NCBI GenBank assembly: GCA_035771175.1
Contig: CM069605.1
Span: 23,266,288 to 23,330,287 of the forward strand
Direction: 5' to 3'
Length of the DNA: 64,000 nucleotides
Source of the DNA: Paratinospora sagittata
Taxonomy: Eukaryota > Streptophyta > Magnoliopsida > Ranunculales > Menispermaceae
Part shown: positions 51,184 to 63,710 of the stretch, piece by piece
How the letters are laid out: each line of letters starts with the position of its first letter
Numbering within the stretch: position 1 is the stretch's first letter
Translations under genes and position numbers: made by a program
Notes under the pieces: model-generated
What the model saw: only the letters and a program-made list of their open reading frames with translations
Database searches by the model: none
What the model was told of the DNA's origin: nothing

Positions 51184-52330
51184 GAGACCACTTCGTACAC
51201 TTGCAGTTTAAAACAAAGGATAGCCTCTGCAAATCTAAGCACAAAAGGAATAAAATGAAGAACTTGCTGAACAATGACGTTATCATCAAGACAGATTGCA
51301 ATTTTTATTCAATTCGAGGCTTCTTCTCTTGGAAAACTCTTTGGAAAGCTCAATCTAACTTGCAAAAATCATGTGTGTTGTATTTTTGAAAATCAGAGAA
51401 TGAGTGTTTTATAAAATTAGAAGTTGCTAGTTAAAGAGCAAGAGAGTACAAAACGATTTGAATTCAAAACATTGTTCAATCTAAAGTTGTTTTGGGCGTG
51501 CGAGACAATGGGAATCATCTAGGTGTTAGTAGAAAATATTTCAATAAAGATAACCTTTCAAAACTGTGTAAGGAATAGAAAAATCGAGCAAGCATAAGTG
51601 TCCAGATTTTTCTCGTCAGAAATATCAAATTTTTGTCTCAGACGTGGATAGCGCGCTATTGGGTTGTGTATCATGTTCTCTTTTAGCAGGCTATAGCAGG
51701 TCGATATACACAAACCCGTGAGCTCGAGTTTTTCAGACTTTCCGATAGCGTGTTATCAAGGCCTATAGCGCGCTATTGCCCATCTCACTAAAAATGGAAA
51801 GATCACTGCAACAGCTTTATAAGGAGTTATCAGAGGGGATAACGCGCTGTAGATAATTTTCGAGAAAAACATATGTTTTATTATAGAACCCTATCAGCGT
51901 GCTATCAACACTGATAGTGCGCTAGTGCGTTCTGGAAAATTTTGGCCAATTGCTGGATAGCCTTATTTTTGAAAAATTTATATTTTGACACTTAAGAACC
52001 ATTCCATTGACACAAAACATATTGATATAAGATTAATAATTTTTAAATAATTCGAATCTCATTGAAATTATGATTAAAACCTTTCGAACATCATTTTTTC
52101 AAAATGAAATACTATATCGAAGTGATTTTGAAGACTTTGCAATTTTCAGAGTTTTAGTGCTGAGATTGATCGAGATTTTACCCTACACACCAAAGATCAA
52201 ACTAATGCATTAGACGTGAGATATGTCATCGTTCTTCGAGCTTGATCTTTTGTAGACTTCGAAAGCTATTGTTTGATGTGTTCTTGATGCAAAACAGGTG
52301 ATGTGTTCGTTTTTGATGTGTTATCTTTCC
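51184..52330. repeat. satellite monomer M42, L, A/a/b mosaic
   Basis: Starts like A (CACTTGCAG, CTGCAAATC), has a-type TTTTTATTC and GTTGCTAGTT, then the b-type L form. Confidence 0.95.
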
Positions 52331-53467
52331 GAGACCACTTCATACACTTACAGTTTAAAACAAAGGATAGCCTCTGGAAATCTAAGCACAAAAGGAATAA
52401 AATGAAGAACTTGCTGAACAATGACGTTATCATCAAGACAGATTGCAATTTTTATTCAATTCGAGGCTTCTTCTCTTGGAAAACTCTTTGGAAAGCTCAA
52501 TCTAACTTGCAAAAATCATGTGTGTTGTATTTTTGAAAATCAGAGAATGAGTGTTTTATAAAATTAGAAGTTGCTAGTTAAAGAGCAAGAGAGTACAAAA
52601 CGATTTGAATTCAAAACATTGTTCAATCTAAAGTTGTTTTGGGCATGGGAATCATCTAGGTGTTAGTAAAAAATATTTCAATAAAGATAACCTTTCAAAA
52701 CTGTGTAAGGAATAGAAAAATCGAGCAAGCATAAGTGTCCAGATTTTTCTCGTCAGAAATATCAAATTTTTGTCTCAGACGTGGATAGCGCGCTATTGGG
52801 TTGTGTATCATGTTCTCTTTTAGCAGGCTATAGCAGGTCGATATACACAAACCCGTGAGCTCGAGTTTTTCAAACTTTCCGATAGCGTGTTATCAAGGCC
52901 TATAGCGCGCTATTGCCCATCTCACTAAAAATGGAAAGATCACTGCAACAGCTTTATAAGGAGTTATCAGAGGGGATAACGCGCTGTAGATAATTTTCGA
53001 GAAAAACATATGTTTTATTATAGAACCCTATCAGCGTGCTATCAACACTGATAGTGCGCTAGTGCGTTCTGGAAAATTTTGGCCAATTGCTGGATAGCCT
53101 TATTTTTGAAAAATTTATATTTTGACACTTAAGAACCATTCCATTGACACAAAACATATTGATATAAGATTAATAATTTTTAAATAATTCGAATCTCATT
53201 GAAATTATGATTAAAACCTTTCGAACATCATTTTTTCAAAATGAAATACTATATCGAAGTGATTTTGAAGACTATGCAATTTTCAGAGTTTTTGTGCTGA
53301 GATTGATCGAGATTTTACCCTACACACCAAAGATCAAACTAATGCATTAGACGTGAGATATGTCATCGTTCTTCGAGCTTGATCTTTTGTAGACTTCGAA
53401 ACCTATTGTTTGATGTGTTCTTGATGCAATACAGGTGATGTGTTCGTTTTTGATGTGTTATCTTTCC
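52331..53467. repeat. satellite monomer M43, S, type a
   Basis: GACTATGCAATT and GAGTTTTTGTGC, shared only with the adjacent M44. Confidence 0.95.
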
Positions 53468-54604
53468 GAGACCACTTCGTACACTTGCAGTTTAAAACAA
53501 AGGATAGCCTCTGCAAATCTAAGCACAAAAGGAATAAAATGAAGAACTTGCTGAACAATGACGTTATCATCAAGACAGATTGCAATTTTGATTCAATTCG
53601 AGGCTTCTTCTCTTGGAAAACTCTTTGGAAAGCTCAATTTAACTTGCAAAAATCATGTGTGTTGTATTTTTGAAAATCAGAGAATGAGTGTTTTATAAAA
53701 TTAGAAGTTGCAAGTTAAAGAGCAAGAGAGTACAAAACGATTTGAATTCAAAACATTGTTCAATCTAAAGTTGTTTTGGGCATGGGAATCATCTAGGTGT
53801 TAGTAAAAAATATTTCAATAAAGATAACCTTTCAAAACAGTGTAAGGAATAGAAAAATCGAGCAAGCATAAATGTCCAGATTTTTCTCGTCAGAAATATC
53901 AAATTTTTGTCTCAGACGTGGATAGCGCGCTATTGGGTTGTGTATCATGTTCTCTTTTAGCAGGCTATAGCAGGTCGATATACACAAACCCGTGAGCTCG
54001 AGTTTTTCAAACTTTCCGATAGCGTGTTATCAAGGCCTATAGCGCGCTATTGCCCATCTCACTAAAAATGGAAAGATCACTGCAACAGCTTTATAAGGAG
54101 TTATCAGAGGGGATAGCGCGCTATAGATAATTTTCGAGAAAAACATATGTTTTATTTTAGAACCCTATCAGCGTGCTATCAACACTGATAGTGCGCTAGT
54201 GCCTTCTGGAAAATTTTGGCCAATTGCTGGATAACCTTATTTTTGAAAAATTTATATTTTGACACTTAAGAACCATTCCATTGACACAAAACATATTGAT
54301 ATAAGATTAATAATTTTTAAATAATTCGAATCTCATTGAAATTATGATTAAAACCTTTCGAACATCATTTTTTCAAAATGAAATACTATATCGAAGTGAT
54401 TTTGAAGACTATGCAATTTTCAGAGTTTTTGTGCTGAGATTGATCGAGATTTTACCCTACACACCAAAGATCAAACTAATGCATTAGACGTGAGATATGT
54501 CATCGTTCTTCGAGCTTGATCTTTTGTAGACTTCGAAACCTATTGTTTGATGTGTTCTTGATGCAATACAGGTGATGTGTTCGTTTTTGATGTGTTATCT
54601 TTCC
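53468..54604. repeat. satellite monomer M44, S, type A
   Basis: A-type like M34 (AAAGCTCAATTT, CATAAATGTCC), but with the GACTATGCAATT pair of M43 in place of CTTTACAATT. Confidence 0.95.
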
Positions 54605-55741
54605 GAGACCACTTCATACACTTACAGTTTAAAACAAAGGATAGCCTCTGCAAATCTAAGCACAAAAGGAATAAAATGAAGAACTTGCTGAACAATGACG
54701 TTATCATCAAGACAGATTGCAATTTTGATTCAATTCGAGGCTTCTTCTCTTGGAAAACTCTTTGGAAAGCTCAATCTAACTTGCAAAAATCATGTGTGTT
54801 GTATTTTTGAAAATCAGAGAATGAGTGTTTTATAAAATTAGAAGTTGCAGGTTAAAGAGCAAGAGAGTACAAAACTATTTGAGTTTAAAACATTTTTCAA
54901 TCTAAAGTTGTTTTGGACATGGGAATCATCTAGGTGTTAGTAGAAAATATTTCAATAAAGATAACCTTTCAAAACTGTGTAAGGAATAGAAAAATCGAGC
55001 AAGCATAAGTGTCCAGATTTTTCTCGTCAGAAATATCAAATTTTTGTCTCAGACGTGGATAGCGCGCTATTGGGTTGTGTGTCATGTTCTCTTTTAGCAG
55101 GCTATAGCAGGTCGATATACACAAACCCGTGAGCTCGAGTTTTTCAAACTTTCCGATAGCGTGTTATCAAGGCCTATAGCGCGCTATTGCCCATCTCACT
55201 AAAAATGGAAAGATCACTGCAACAGCTTTATAAGGAGTTATCAGAGGGGATAGCGCGCTATAGATAATTTTCGAGAAAAACATATGTTTTATTATAGAAC
55301 CCTATCAGCGTGCTATCAACACTGATAGTGCGCTAGTGCCTTCTGGAAAATTTTGGCCAATTGCTGGATAGCCTTATTTTTGAAAAATTTATATTTTGAC
55401 ACTTAAGAACCATTCCATTGACACAAAACATATTGGTATAAGATTAATAATTTTTAAATAATTCGAATCTCATTGAAATTATGATTAAAACCTTTCGAAC
55501 ATCAGTTTTTCAAAATGAAATACTATATCGAAGTGATTTTGAAGACTTTGCAATTTTCAGAGTTTTAGTGCTGAGATTGATCGAGATTTTACCCTACACA
55601 CCAAAGATCAAACTAATGCATTAGACGTGAGATATGTCATCGTTCTTCGAGCTTGATCTTTTGTAGACTTCGAAACCTATTGTTTGATGTGTTCTTGATG
55701 CAATACAGGTGATGTGTTCGTTTTTGATGTGTTATCTTTCC
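54605..55741. repeat. satellite monomer M45, S, B-like mosaic
   Basis: AAACTATTTGAGTTTAAAAC (loses the GAATTC seen in the other monomers), shared only with M52; then GGACATGGG with GTAGAAAAT; right part d-type (CATATTGGTATAAG). Private GTGTGTCATG. Confidence 0.95.
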
Positions 55742-56878
55742 GAGACCACTTCGTACACTTACAGTTTAAAACAAAGGATAGCCTCTGCAAATCTAAGCAC
55801 AAAAGGAATAAAATGAAGAACTTGCTGAACAATGACGTTATCATCAAGACAGATTGCAATTTTGATTCAATTCGAGGCTTCTTCTCTTGGAAAACTCTTT
55901 GGAAAGCTCAATCTAACTTGCAAAAATCATGTGTGTTGTATTTTTGAAAATCAGAGAATGAGTGTTTTATAAAATTAGAAGTTGCAAGTTAAAGAGCAAG
56001 AGAGTACAAAACGATTTGAATTCAAAACATTGTTCAATCTAAAGTTGTTTTGGGCATGGGAATCATCTAGGTGTTAGTAAAAAATATTTCAATAAAAATA
56101 ACCTTTCAAAACTGTGTAAGGAATAGAAAAATCGAGCAAGCATAAGTGTCCATATTTTTCTCGTCAGAAATATCAAATTTTTGTCTCAGACGTGGATAGC
56201 GCGCTATTGGGTTGTGTATCATGTTCTCTTTTAGCAGGCTATAGCAGGTCTATATACACAAACCCGTGAGCTCGAGTTTTTCAAACTTTCCGATAGCGTG
56301 TTATCAAGGCCTATAACGCGCTATTGCCCATCTCACTAAAAATGGAAAGATCACTGCAACAGCTTTATAAGGAGTTATCAGAGGGGATAGCGCGCTATAG
56401 ATAATTTTCGAGAAAAACATATGTTTTATTATAGAACCCTATCAGCGTGCTATCAACACTGATAGTGCGCTAATGCCTTCTGGAAAATTTTGGCCAATTG
56501 CTGGATAGCCTTATTTTTGAAAAATTTATATTTTGACACTTAAGAACCATTCCATTGACACAAAACATATTGGTATAAGATTAATAATTTTTAAATAATT
56601 CGAATCTCATTGAAATTATGATTAAAACCTTTCGAACATCAGTTTTTCAAAATGAAATACTATATCGAAGTGATTTTGAAGACTTTGCAATTTTCAGAGT
56701 TTTAGTGCTGAGATTGATCGAGATTTTACCCTACACACCAAAGATCAAACTAATGCATTAGACGTGAGATATGTCATCGTTCTTCGAGCTTGATCTTTTG
56801 TAGACTTCGAAAGCTATTGTTTGATGTGTTCTTGATGCAATACAGGTGATGTGTTCGTTTTTGATGTGTTATCTTTCC
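55742..56878. repeat. satellite monomer M46, S, type d
   Basis: AATAAAAATAACC, GCTAATGCC and CATCAGTTTTTC. Private GTCCATATTTTT, CAGGTCTATA and CTATAACGCG. Confidence 0.95.
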
Positions 56879-58015
56879 GAGACCACTTCCTACACTTACA
56901 GTTTAAAACAAAGGATAGCCTCTGCAAATCTAAGCACAAAAGGAATAAAATGAAGAACTTGCTGAACAATGACGTTATCATCAAGACAGATTGCAATTTT
57001 GATTCAATTCGAGGCTTCTTCTCTTGGAAAACTCTTTGGAAAGCTCAATCTAACTTGCAAAAATCATGTGTGTTGTATTTTTGAAAATCAGAGAATGAGT
57101 GTTTTATAAAATTAGAAGTTGCAAGTTAAAGAGCAAGAGAGTACAAAACGATTTGAATTCAAAACATTGTTCAATCTAAAGTTGTTTTGGACATGGGAAT
57201 CATCTAGGTGTTAGTAAAAAATATTTCAAAAAAGATAACCTTTCAAAACAGTGTAAGGAATAGAAACATCGAGCAAGCATAAGTGTCCAGATTTTTCTCG
57301 TCAGAAATATCAAATTTTTGTCTCAGACGTGGATAGTGCGCTATTGGGTTGTGTATCATGTTCTCTTTTAGCAGGCTATAGCAGGTCGATATACACAAAC
57401 CCGTGAGCTTGAGTTTTTCAAACTTTCCGATAGCGTGTTATCAAGGCCTATAGCGCGCTATTGCCCATCTCACTAAAAATGGAAAGATCACTGCAACAGC
57501 TTTATAAGGAGTTATCAGAGGGGATAGCGCGCTATAGATAATTTTCGAGAAAAACATATGTTTTATTTTAGAACCCTATCAGCGTGCTATCAACACTGAT
57601 AGTGCGCTAGTGCCTTCTGGAAAATTTTGGCCAATTGCTGGATAGCCTTATTTTTGAAAAATTTATATTTTGACACTTAAGAACCATTCCATTGACACAA
57701 AACATATTGATATAAGATTAATAATTTTTAAATAATTCGAATCTCATTGAAATTATGATTAAAACCTTTCGAACATCATTTTTTCAAAATGAAATACTAT
57801 ATCGAAGTGATTTTGAAGACTTTGCAATTTTCAGAGTTTTAGTGCTGAGATTGATCGAGATTTTACCCTACACACCAAAGATCAAACTAATGCATTAGAC
57901 GTGAGATATGTCATCGTTCTTCGAGCTTGATCTTTTGTAGACTTCGAAACCTATTGTTTGATGTGTTCTTGATGCAATACAGGTGATGTGTTCGTTTTTG
58001 ATGTGTTATCTTTCC
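56879..58015. repeat. satellite monomer M47, S, type c
   Basis: TTTCAAAAAAG as in M38. Private GAAACATCG, GATAGTGCGCTATTG (first dyad altered) and GAGCTTGAG. Confidence 0.95.
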
Positions 58016-59152
58016 GAGACCACTTCGTACACTTACAGTTTAAAACAAAGGATAGCCTCTGCAAATCTAAGCACAAAAGGAATAAAATGAAGAACTTGCT
58101 GAACAATGACGTTATCATGAAGACAGATTGCAATTTTGATTCAATTCGAGGCTTCTTCTCTTGGAAAACTCTTTGGAAAGCTCAATCTAACTTGCAAAAA
58201 TCATGTGTGTTGTATTTTTGAAAATCAGAGAATGAGTGTTTTATAAAATTAGAAGTTGCAAGTTAAAGAGCAAGAGAGTACAAAACGATTTGAATTCAAA
58301 ACATTGTTCAATCTAAAGTTGTTTTGGGCATGGGAATCATCTAGGTGTTAGTAAAAAATATTTCAATAAAAATAACCTTTCAAAAATGTGTAAGGAATAG
58401 AAAAATCGAGCAAGCATAAGTGTCCAGATTTTTCTCGTCAGAAATATCAAATTTTTGTCTCAGACGTGGATAGCGCGCTATTGGGTTGTGTATCATGTTC
58501 TCTTTTAGCAGGCTATAGCAGGTCGATATACACAAACCCGTGAGCTCGAGTTTTTCAAACTTTCCGATAGCGTGTTATCAAGGCCTATAGCGCGCTATTG
58601 CCCATCTCACTAAAAATGGAAAGATCACTGCAACAGCTTTATAAGGAGTTATCAGAGGGGATAGCGCGCTATAGATAATTTTCGAGAAAAACATATGTTT
58701 TATTATAGAACCCTATCAGCGTGCTATCAACACTGATAGTGCGCTAATGCCTTCTGGAAAATTTTGGCCAATTGCTGGATAGCCTTATTTTTGAAAAATT
58801 TATATTTTGACACTTAAGAACCATTCCATTGACACAAAACATATTGGTATAAGATTAATAATTTTTAAATAATTCGAATCTCATTGAAATTATGATTAAA
58901 ACCTTTCGAACATCAGTTTTTCAAAATGAAATACTATATCGAAGTGATTTTGAAGACTTTGCAATTTTCAGAGTTTTAGTGCTGAGATTGATCGAGATTT
59001 TACCCTACACACCAAAGATCAAACTAATGCATTAGACGTGAGATATGTCATCGTTCTTCGAGCTTGATCTTTTGTAGACTTCGAAAGCTATTGTTTGATG
59101 TGTTCTTGATGCAATACAGGTGATGTGTTCGTTTTTGATGTGTTATCTTTCC
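58016..59152. repeat. satellite monomer M48, S, type d
   Basis: ATCATGAAGAC shared only with M50; differs from it at TTCAAAAATGTG. Confidence 0.95.
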
Positions 59153-60289
59153 GAGACCACTTCCTACACTTACAGTTTAAAACAAAGGATAGCCTCTGCA
59201 AATCTAAGCACAAAAGGAATAAAATGAAGAACTTGCTGAACAATGACGTTATCATCAAGACAGATTGCAATTTTGATTCAATTCGAGGCTTCTTCTCTTG
59301 GAAAACTCTTTGGAAAGCTCAATCTAACTTGCAAAAATCATGTGTGTTGTATTTTTGAAAATCAGAGAATGAGTGTTTTATAAAATTAGAAGTTGCAAGT
59401 TAAAGAGCAAGAGAGTACAAAACGATTTGAATTCAAAACATTGTTCAATCTAAAGTTGTTTTGGACATGGGAATCATCTAGGTGTTAGTAAAAAATATTT
59501 CAATAAAGATAACCTTTCAAAACAGTGTAAGGAATAGAAAAATCGAGCAAGCATAAGTGTCCAGATTTTTCTCGTCAGAAATATCAAATTTTTGTCTCAG
59601 ACGTGGATAGCGCGCTATTGGGTTGTGTATCATGTTCTCTTTTAGCAGGCTATAGCAGGTCGATATACACAAACCCGTGAGCTCGAGTTTTTCAAACTTT
59701 CCGATAGCGTGTTATCAAGGCCTATAGCGCGCTATTGCCCATCTCACTAAAAATGGAAAGATCACTGCAACAGCTTTTTAAGGAGTTATCAGAGGGGATA
59801 GCGCGCTATAGATAATTTTCGAGAAAAACATATGTTTTATTTTAGAACCCTATCAGCGTGCTATCAACACTGATTGTGCGCTAGTGCCTTCTGGAAAATT
59901 TTGGCCAATTGCTGGATAGCCTTATTTTTGAAAAATTTATATTTTGACACTTAAGAACCATTCCATTGACACAAAACATATTGATATAAGATTAATAATT
60001 TTTAAATAATTCGAATCTCATTGAAATTATGATTAAAACCTTTCGAACATCATTTTTTCAAAATGAAATACTATATCGAAGTGATTTTGAAGACTTTGCA
60101 ATTTTCAGAGTTTTAGTGCTGAGATTGATCGAGATTTTACCCTACACACCAAAGATCAAACTAATGCATTAGACGTGAGATATGTCATCGTTCTTCGAGC
60201 TTGATCTTTTGTAGACTTCGAAACCTATTGTTTGATGTGTTCTTGATGCAATACAGGTGATGTGTTCGTTTTTGATGTGTTATCTTTCC
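59153..60289. repeat. satellite monomer M49, S, type c
   Basis: Private GCTTTTTAAGG and CTGATTGTGCGC (sixth dyad altered). Confidence 0.95.
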
Positions 60290-61426
60290 GAGACCACTTC
60301 GTACACTTACAGTTTAAAACAAAGGATAGCCTCTGCAAATCTAAGCACAAAAGGAATAAAATGAAGAACTTGCTGAACAATGACGTTATCATGAAGACAG
60401 ATTGCAATTTTGATTCAATTCGAGGCTTCTTCTCTTGGAAAACTCTTTGGAAAGCTCAATCTAACTTGCAAAAATCATGTGTGTTGTATTTTTGAAAATC
60501 AGAGAATGAGTGTTTTATAAAATTAGAAGTTGCAAGTTAAAGAGCAAGAGAGTACAAAACGATTTGAATTCAAAACATTGTTCAATCTAAAGTTGTTTTG
60601 GGCATGGGAATCATCTAGGTGTTAGTAAAAAATATTTCAATAAAAATAACCTTTCAAAACTGTGTAAGGAATAGAAAAATCGAGCAAGCATAAGTGTCCA
60701 GATTTTTCTCGTCAGAAATATCAAATTTTTGTCTCAGACGTGGATAGCGCGCTATTGGGTTGTGTATCATGTTCTCTTTTAGCAGGCTATAGCAGGTCGA
60801 TATACACAAACCCGTGAGCTCGAGTTTTTCAAACTTTCCGATAGCGTGTTATCAAGGCCTATAGCGCGCTATTGCCCATCTCACTAAAAATGGAAAGATC
60901 ACTGCAACAGCTTTATAAGGAGTTATCAGAGGGGATAGCGCGCTATAGATAATTTTCGAGAAAAACATATGTTTTATTATAGAACCCTATCAGCGTGCTA
61001 TCAACACTGATAGTGCGCTAATGCCTTCTGGAAAATTTTGGCCAATTGCTGGATAGCCTTATTTTTGAAAAATTTATATTTTGACACTTAAGAACCATTC
61101 CATTGACACAAAACATATTGGTATAAGATTAATAATTTTTAAATAATTCGAATCTCATTGAAATTATGATTAAAACCTTTCGAACATCAGTTTTTCAAAA
61201 TGAAATACTATATCGAAGTGATTTTGAAGACTTTGCAATTTTCAGAGTTTTAGTGCTGAGATTGATCGAGATTTTACCCTACACACCAAAGATCAAACTA
61301 ATGCATTAGACGTGAGATATGTCATCGTTCTTCGAGCTTGATCTTTTGTAGACTTCGAAAGCTATTGTTTGATGTGTTCTTGATGCAATACAGGTGATGT
61401 GTTCGTTTTTGATGTGTTATCTTTCC
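60290..61426. repeat. satellite monomer M50, S, type d
   Basis: Nearly identical to M48, including ATCATGAAGAC. Confidence 0.95.
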
Positions 61427-62563
61427 GAGACCACTTCCTACACTTACAGTTTAAAACAAAGGATAGCCTCTGCAAATCTAAGCACAAAAGGAATAAAATG
61501 AAGAACTTGCTGAACAATGACGTTATCATCAAGACAGATTGCAATTTTGATTCAATTCGAGGCTTCTTCTCTTGGAAAACTCTTTGGAAAGCTCAATCTA
61601 ACTTGCAAAAATCATGTGTGTTGTATTTTTGAAAATCAGAGAATGAGTGTTTTATAAAATTAGAAGTTGCAAGTTAAAGAGCAAGAGAGTACAAAACGAT
61701 TTGAATTCAAAACATTGTTCAATCTAAAGTTGTTTTGGACATGGGAATCATCTAGGTGTTAGTAAAAAATATTTCAATAAAGATAACCTTTCAAAACAGT
61801 GTAAGGAATAGAAAAATCGAGCAAGCATAAGTGTCCAGATTTTTCTCGTCAGAAATATCAAATTTTTGTCTCAGACGTGGATAGCGCGCTATTGGGTTGT
61901 GTATCATGTTCTCTTTTAGCAGGCTATAGCAGGTCGATATACACAAACCCGTGAGCTCGAGTTTTTCAAACTTTCCGATAGCGTGTTATCAAGGCCTATA
62001 GCGCGCTATTGCCCATCTCACTAAAAATGGAAAGATCACTGCAACAGCTTTATAAGGAGTTATCAGAGGGGATAGCGCGCTATAGATAATTTTCGAGAAA
62101 AACATATGTTTTATTTTAGAACCCTATCAGCGTGCTATCAACACTGATAGTGCGCTAGTGCCTTCTGGAAAATTTTGGCCAATTGCTGGATAGCCTTATT
62201 TTTGAAAAATTTATATTTTGACACTTAAGAACCATTCCATTGACACAAAACATATTGATATAAGATTAATAATTTTTAAATAATTCGAATCTCATTGAAA
62301 TTATGATTAAAACCTTTCGAACATCATTTTTTCAAAATGAAATACTATATCGAAGTGATTTTGAAGACTTTGCAATTTTCAGAGTTTTAGTGCTGAGATT
62401 GATCGAGATTTTACCCTACACACCAAAGATCAAACTAATGCATTAGACGTGAGATATGTCATCGTTCTTCGAGCTTGATCTTTTGTAGACTTCGAAAGCT
62501 ATTGTTTGATGTGTTCTTGATGCAATACAGGTGATGTGTTCGTTTTTGATGTGTTATCTTTCC
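61427..62563. repeat. satellite monomer M51, S, type c
   Basis: Nearly identical to M49 without its private changes; ends CGAAAGCTATTG. Confidence 0.95.
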
Positions 62564-63710
62564 GAGACCACTTCGTACACTTACAGTTTAAAACAAAGGA
62601 TAGCCTCTGCAAATCTAAGCACAAAAGGAATAAAATGAAGAACTTGCTGAACAATGACGTTATCATCAAGACAGATTGCAATTTTGATTCAATTCGAGGC
62701 TTCTTCTCTTGGAAAACTCTTTGGAAAGCTCAATCTAGCTTGCAAAAATCATGTGTGTTGTATTTTTGAAAATCAGAGAATGAGTGTTTTATAAAATTAG
62801 AAGTTGCAGGTTAAAGAGCAAGAGAGTACAAAACTATTTGAGTTTAAAACATTTTTCAATCTAAAGTTGTTTTGGGCGTGCGAGACAATGGGAATCATCT
62901 AGGTGTTAGTAGAAAATATTTCAATAAAGATAACCTTTCAAAACTGTGTAAGGAATAGAAAAATCGAGCAAGCATAAGTGTCCAGATTTTTCTCGTCAGA
63001 AATATCAAATTTTTGTCTCAGACGTGGATAGCGCGCTATTGGGTTGTGTATCATGTTCTCTTTTAGCAGGCTATAGCAGGTCGATATACACAAACCCGTG
63101 AGCTCGAGTTTTTCAGACTTTCCGATAGCGTGTTATCAAGGCCTATAGCGCGCTATTGCCCATCTCACTAAAAATGGAAAGATCACTGCAACAGCTTTAT
63201 AAGGAGTTATCAGAGGGGATAACGCGCTGTAGATAATTTTCGAGAAAAACATATGTTTTATTTTAGAACCCTATCAGCGTGCTATCAACACTGATAGTGC
63301 GCTAGTGCCTTCTGGAAAATTTTGGCCAATTGCTGGATAGCCTTATTTTTGAAAAATTAATATTTTGACACTTAAGAACCATTCCATTGACACAAAACAT
63401 ATTGGTATAAGATTAATAATTTTTAAATAATTCGAATCTCATTGAAATTATGATTAAAACCTTTCGAACATCAGTTTTTCAAAATGAAATACTATATCGA
63501 AGTGATTTTGAAGACTTTGCAATTTTCAGAGTTTTAGTGCTGAGATTGATCGAGATTTTACCCTACACACCAAAGATCAAACTAATGCATTAGACGTGAG
63601 ATATGTCATCGTTCTTCGAGCTTGATCTTTTGTAGACTTCGAAAGCTATTGTTTGATGTGTTCTTGATGCAATACAGGTGATGTGTTCGTTTTTGATGTG
63701 TTATCTTTCC
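62564..63710. repeat. satellite monomer M52, L, b/d mosaic
   Basis: The only L monomer after M42. AAACTATTTGAGTTTAAAAC as in M45, b-type centre, d-type right end. Private CTAGCTTGC and AAATTAATATT. Confidence 0.95.

Larger units (their letters stand above)
46626..55741. repeat. mixed stretch without one clear period (M38-M45)
   Basis: The first four monomers repeat the S-S-L-S length pattern of the tetramers, but M38 is c-type and M39 a hybrid. M40-M43 alternate b and a or their hybrids. M44-M45 are an A-B pair copied from the tetramer block. This is a transition between the tetramer block and the d-c dimers. Confidence 0.7.
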
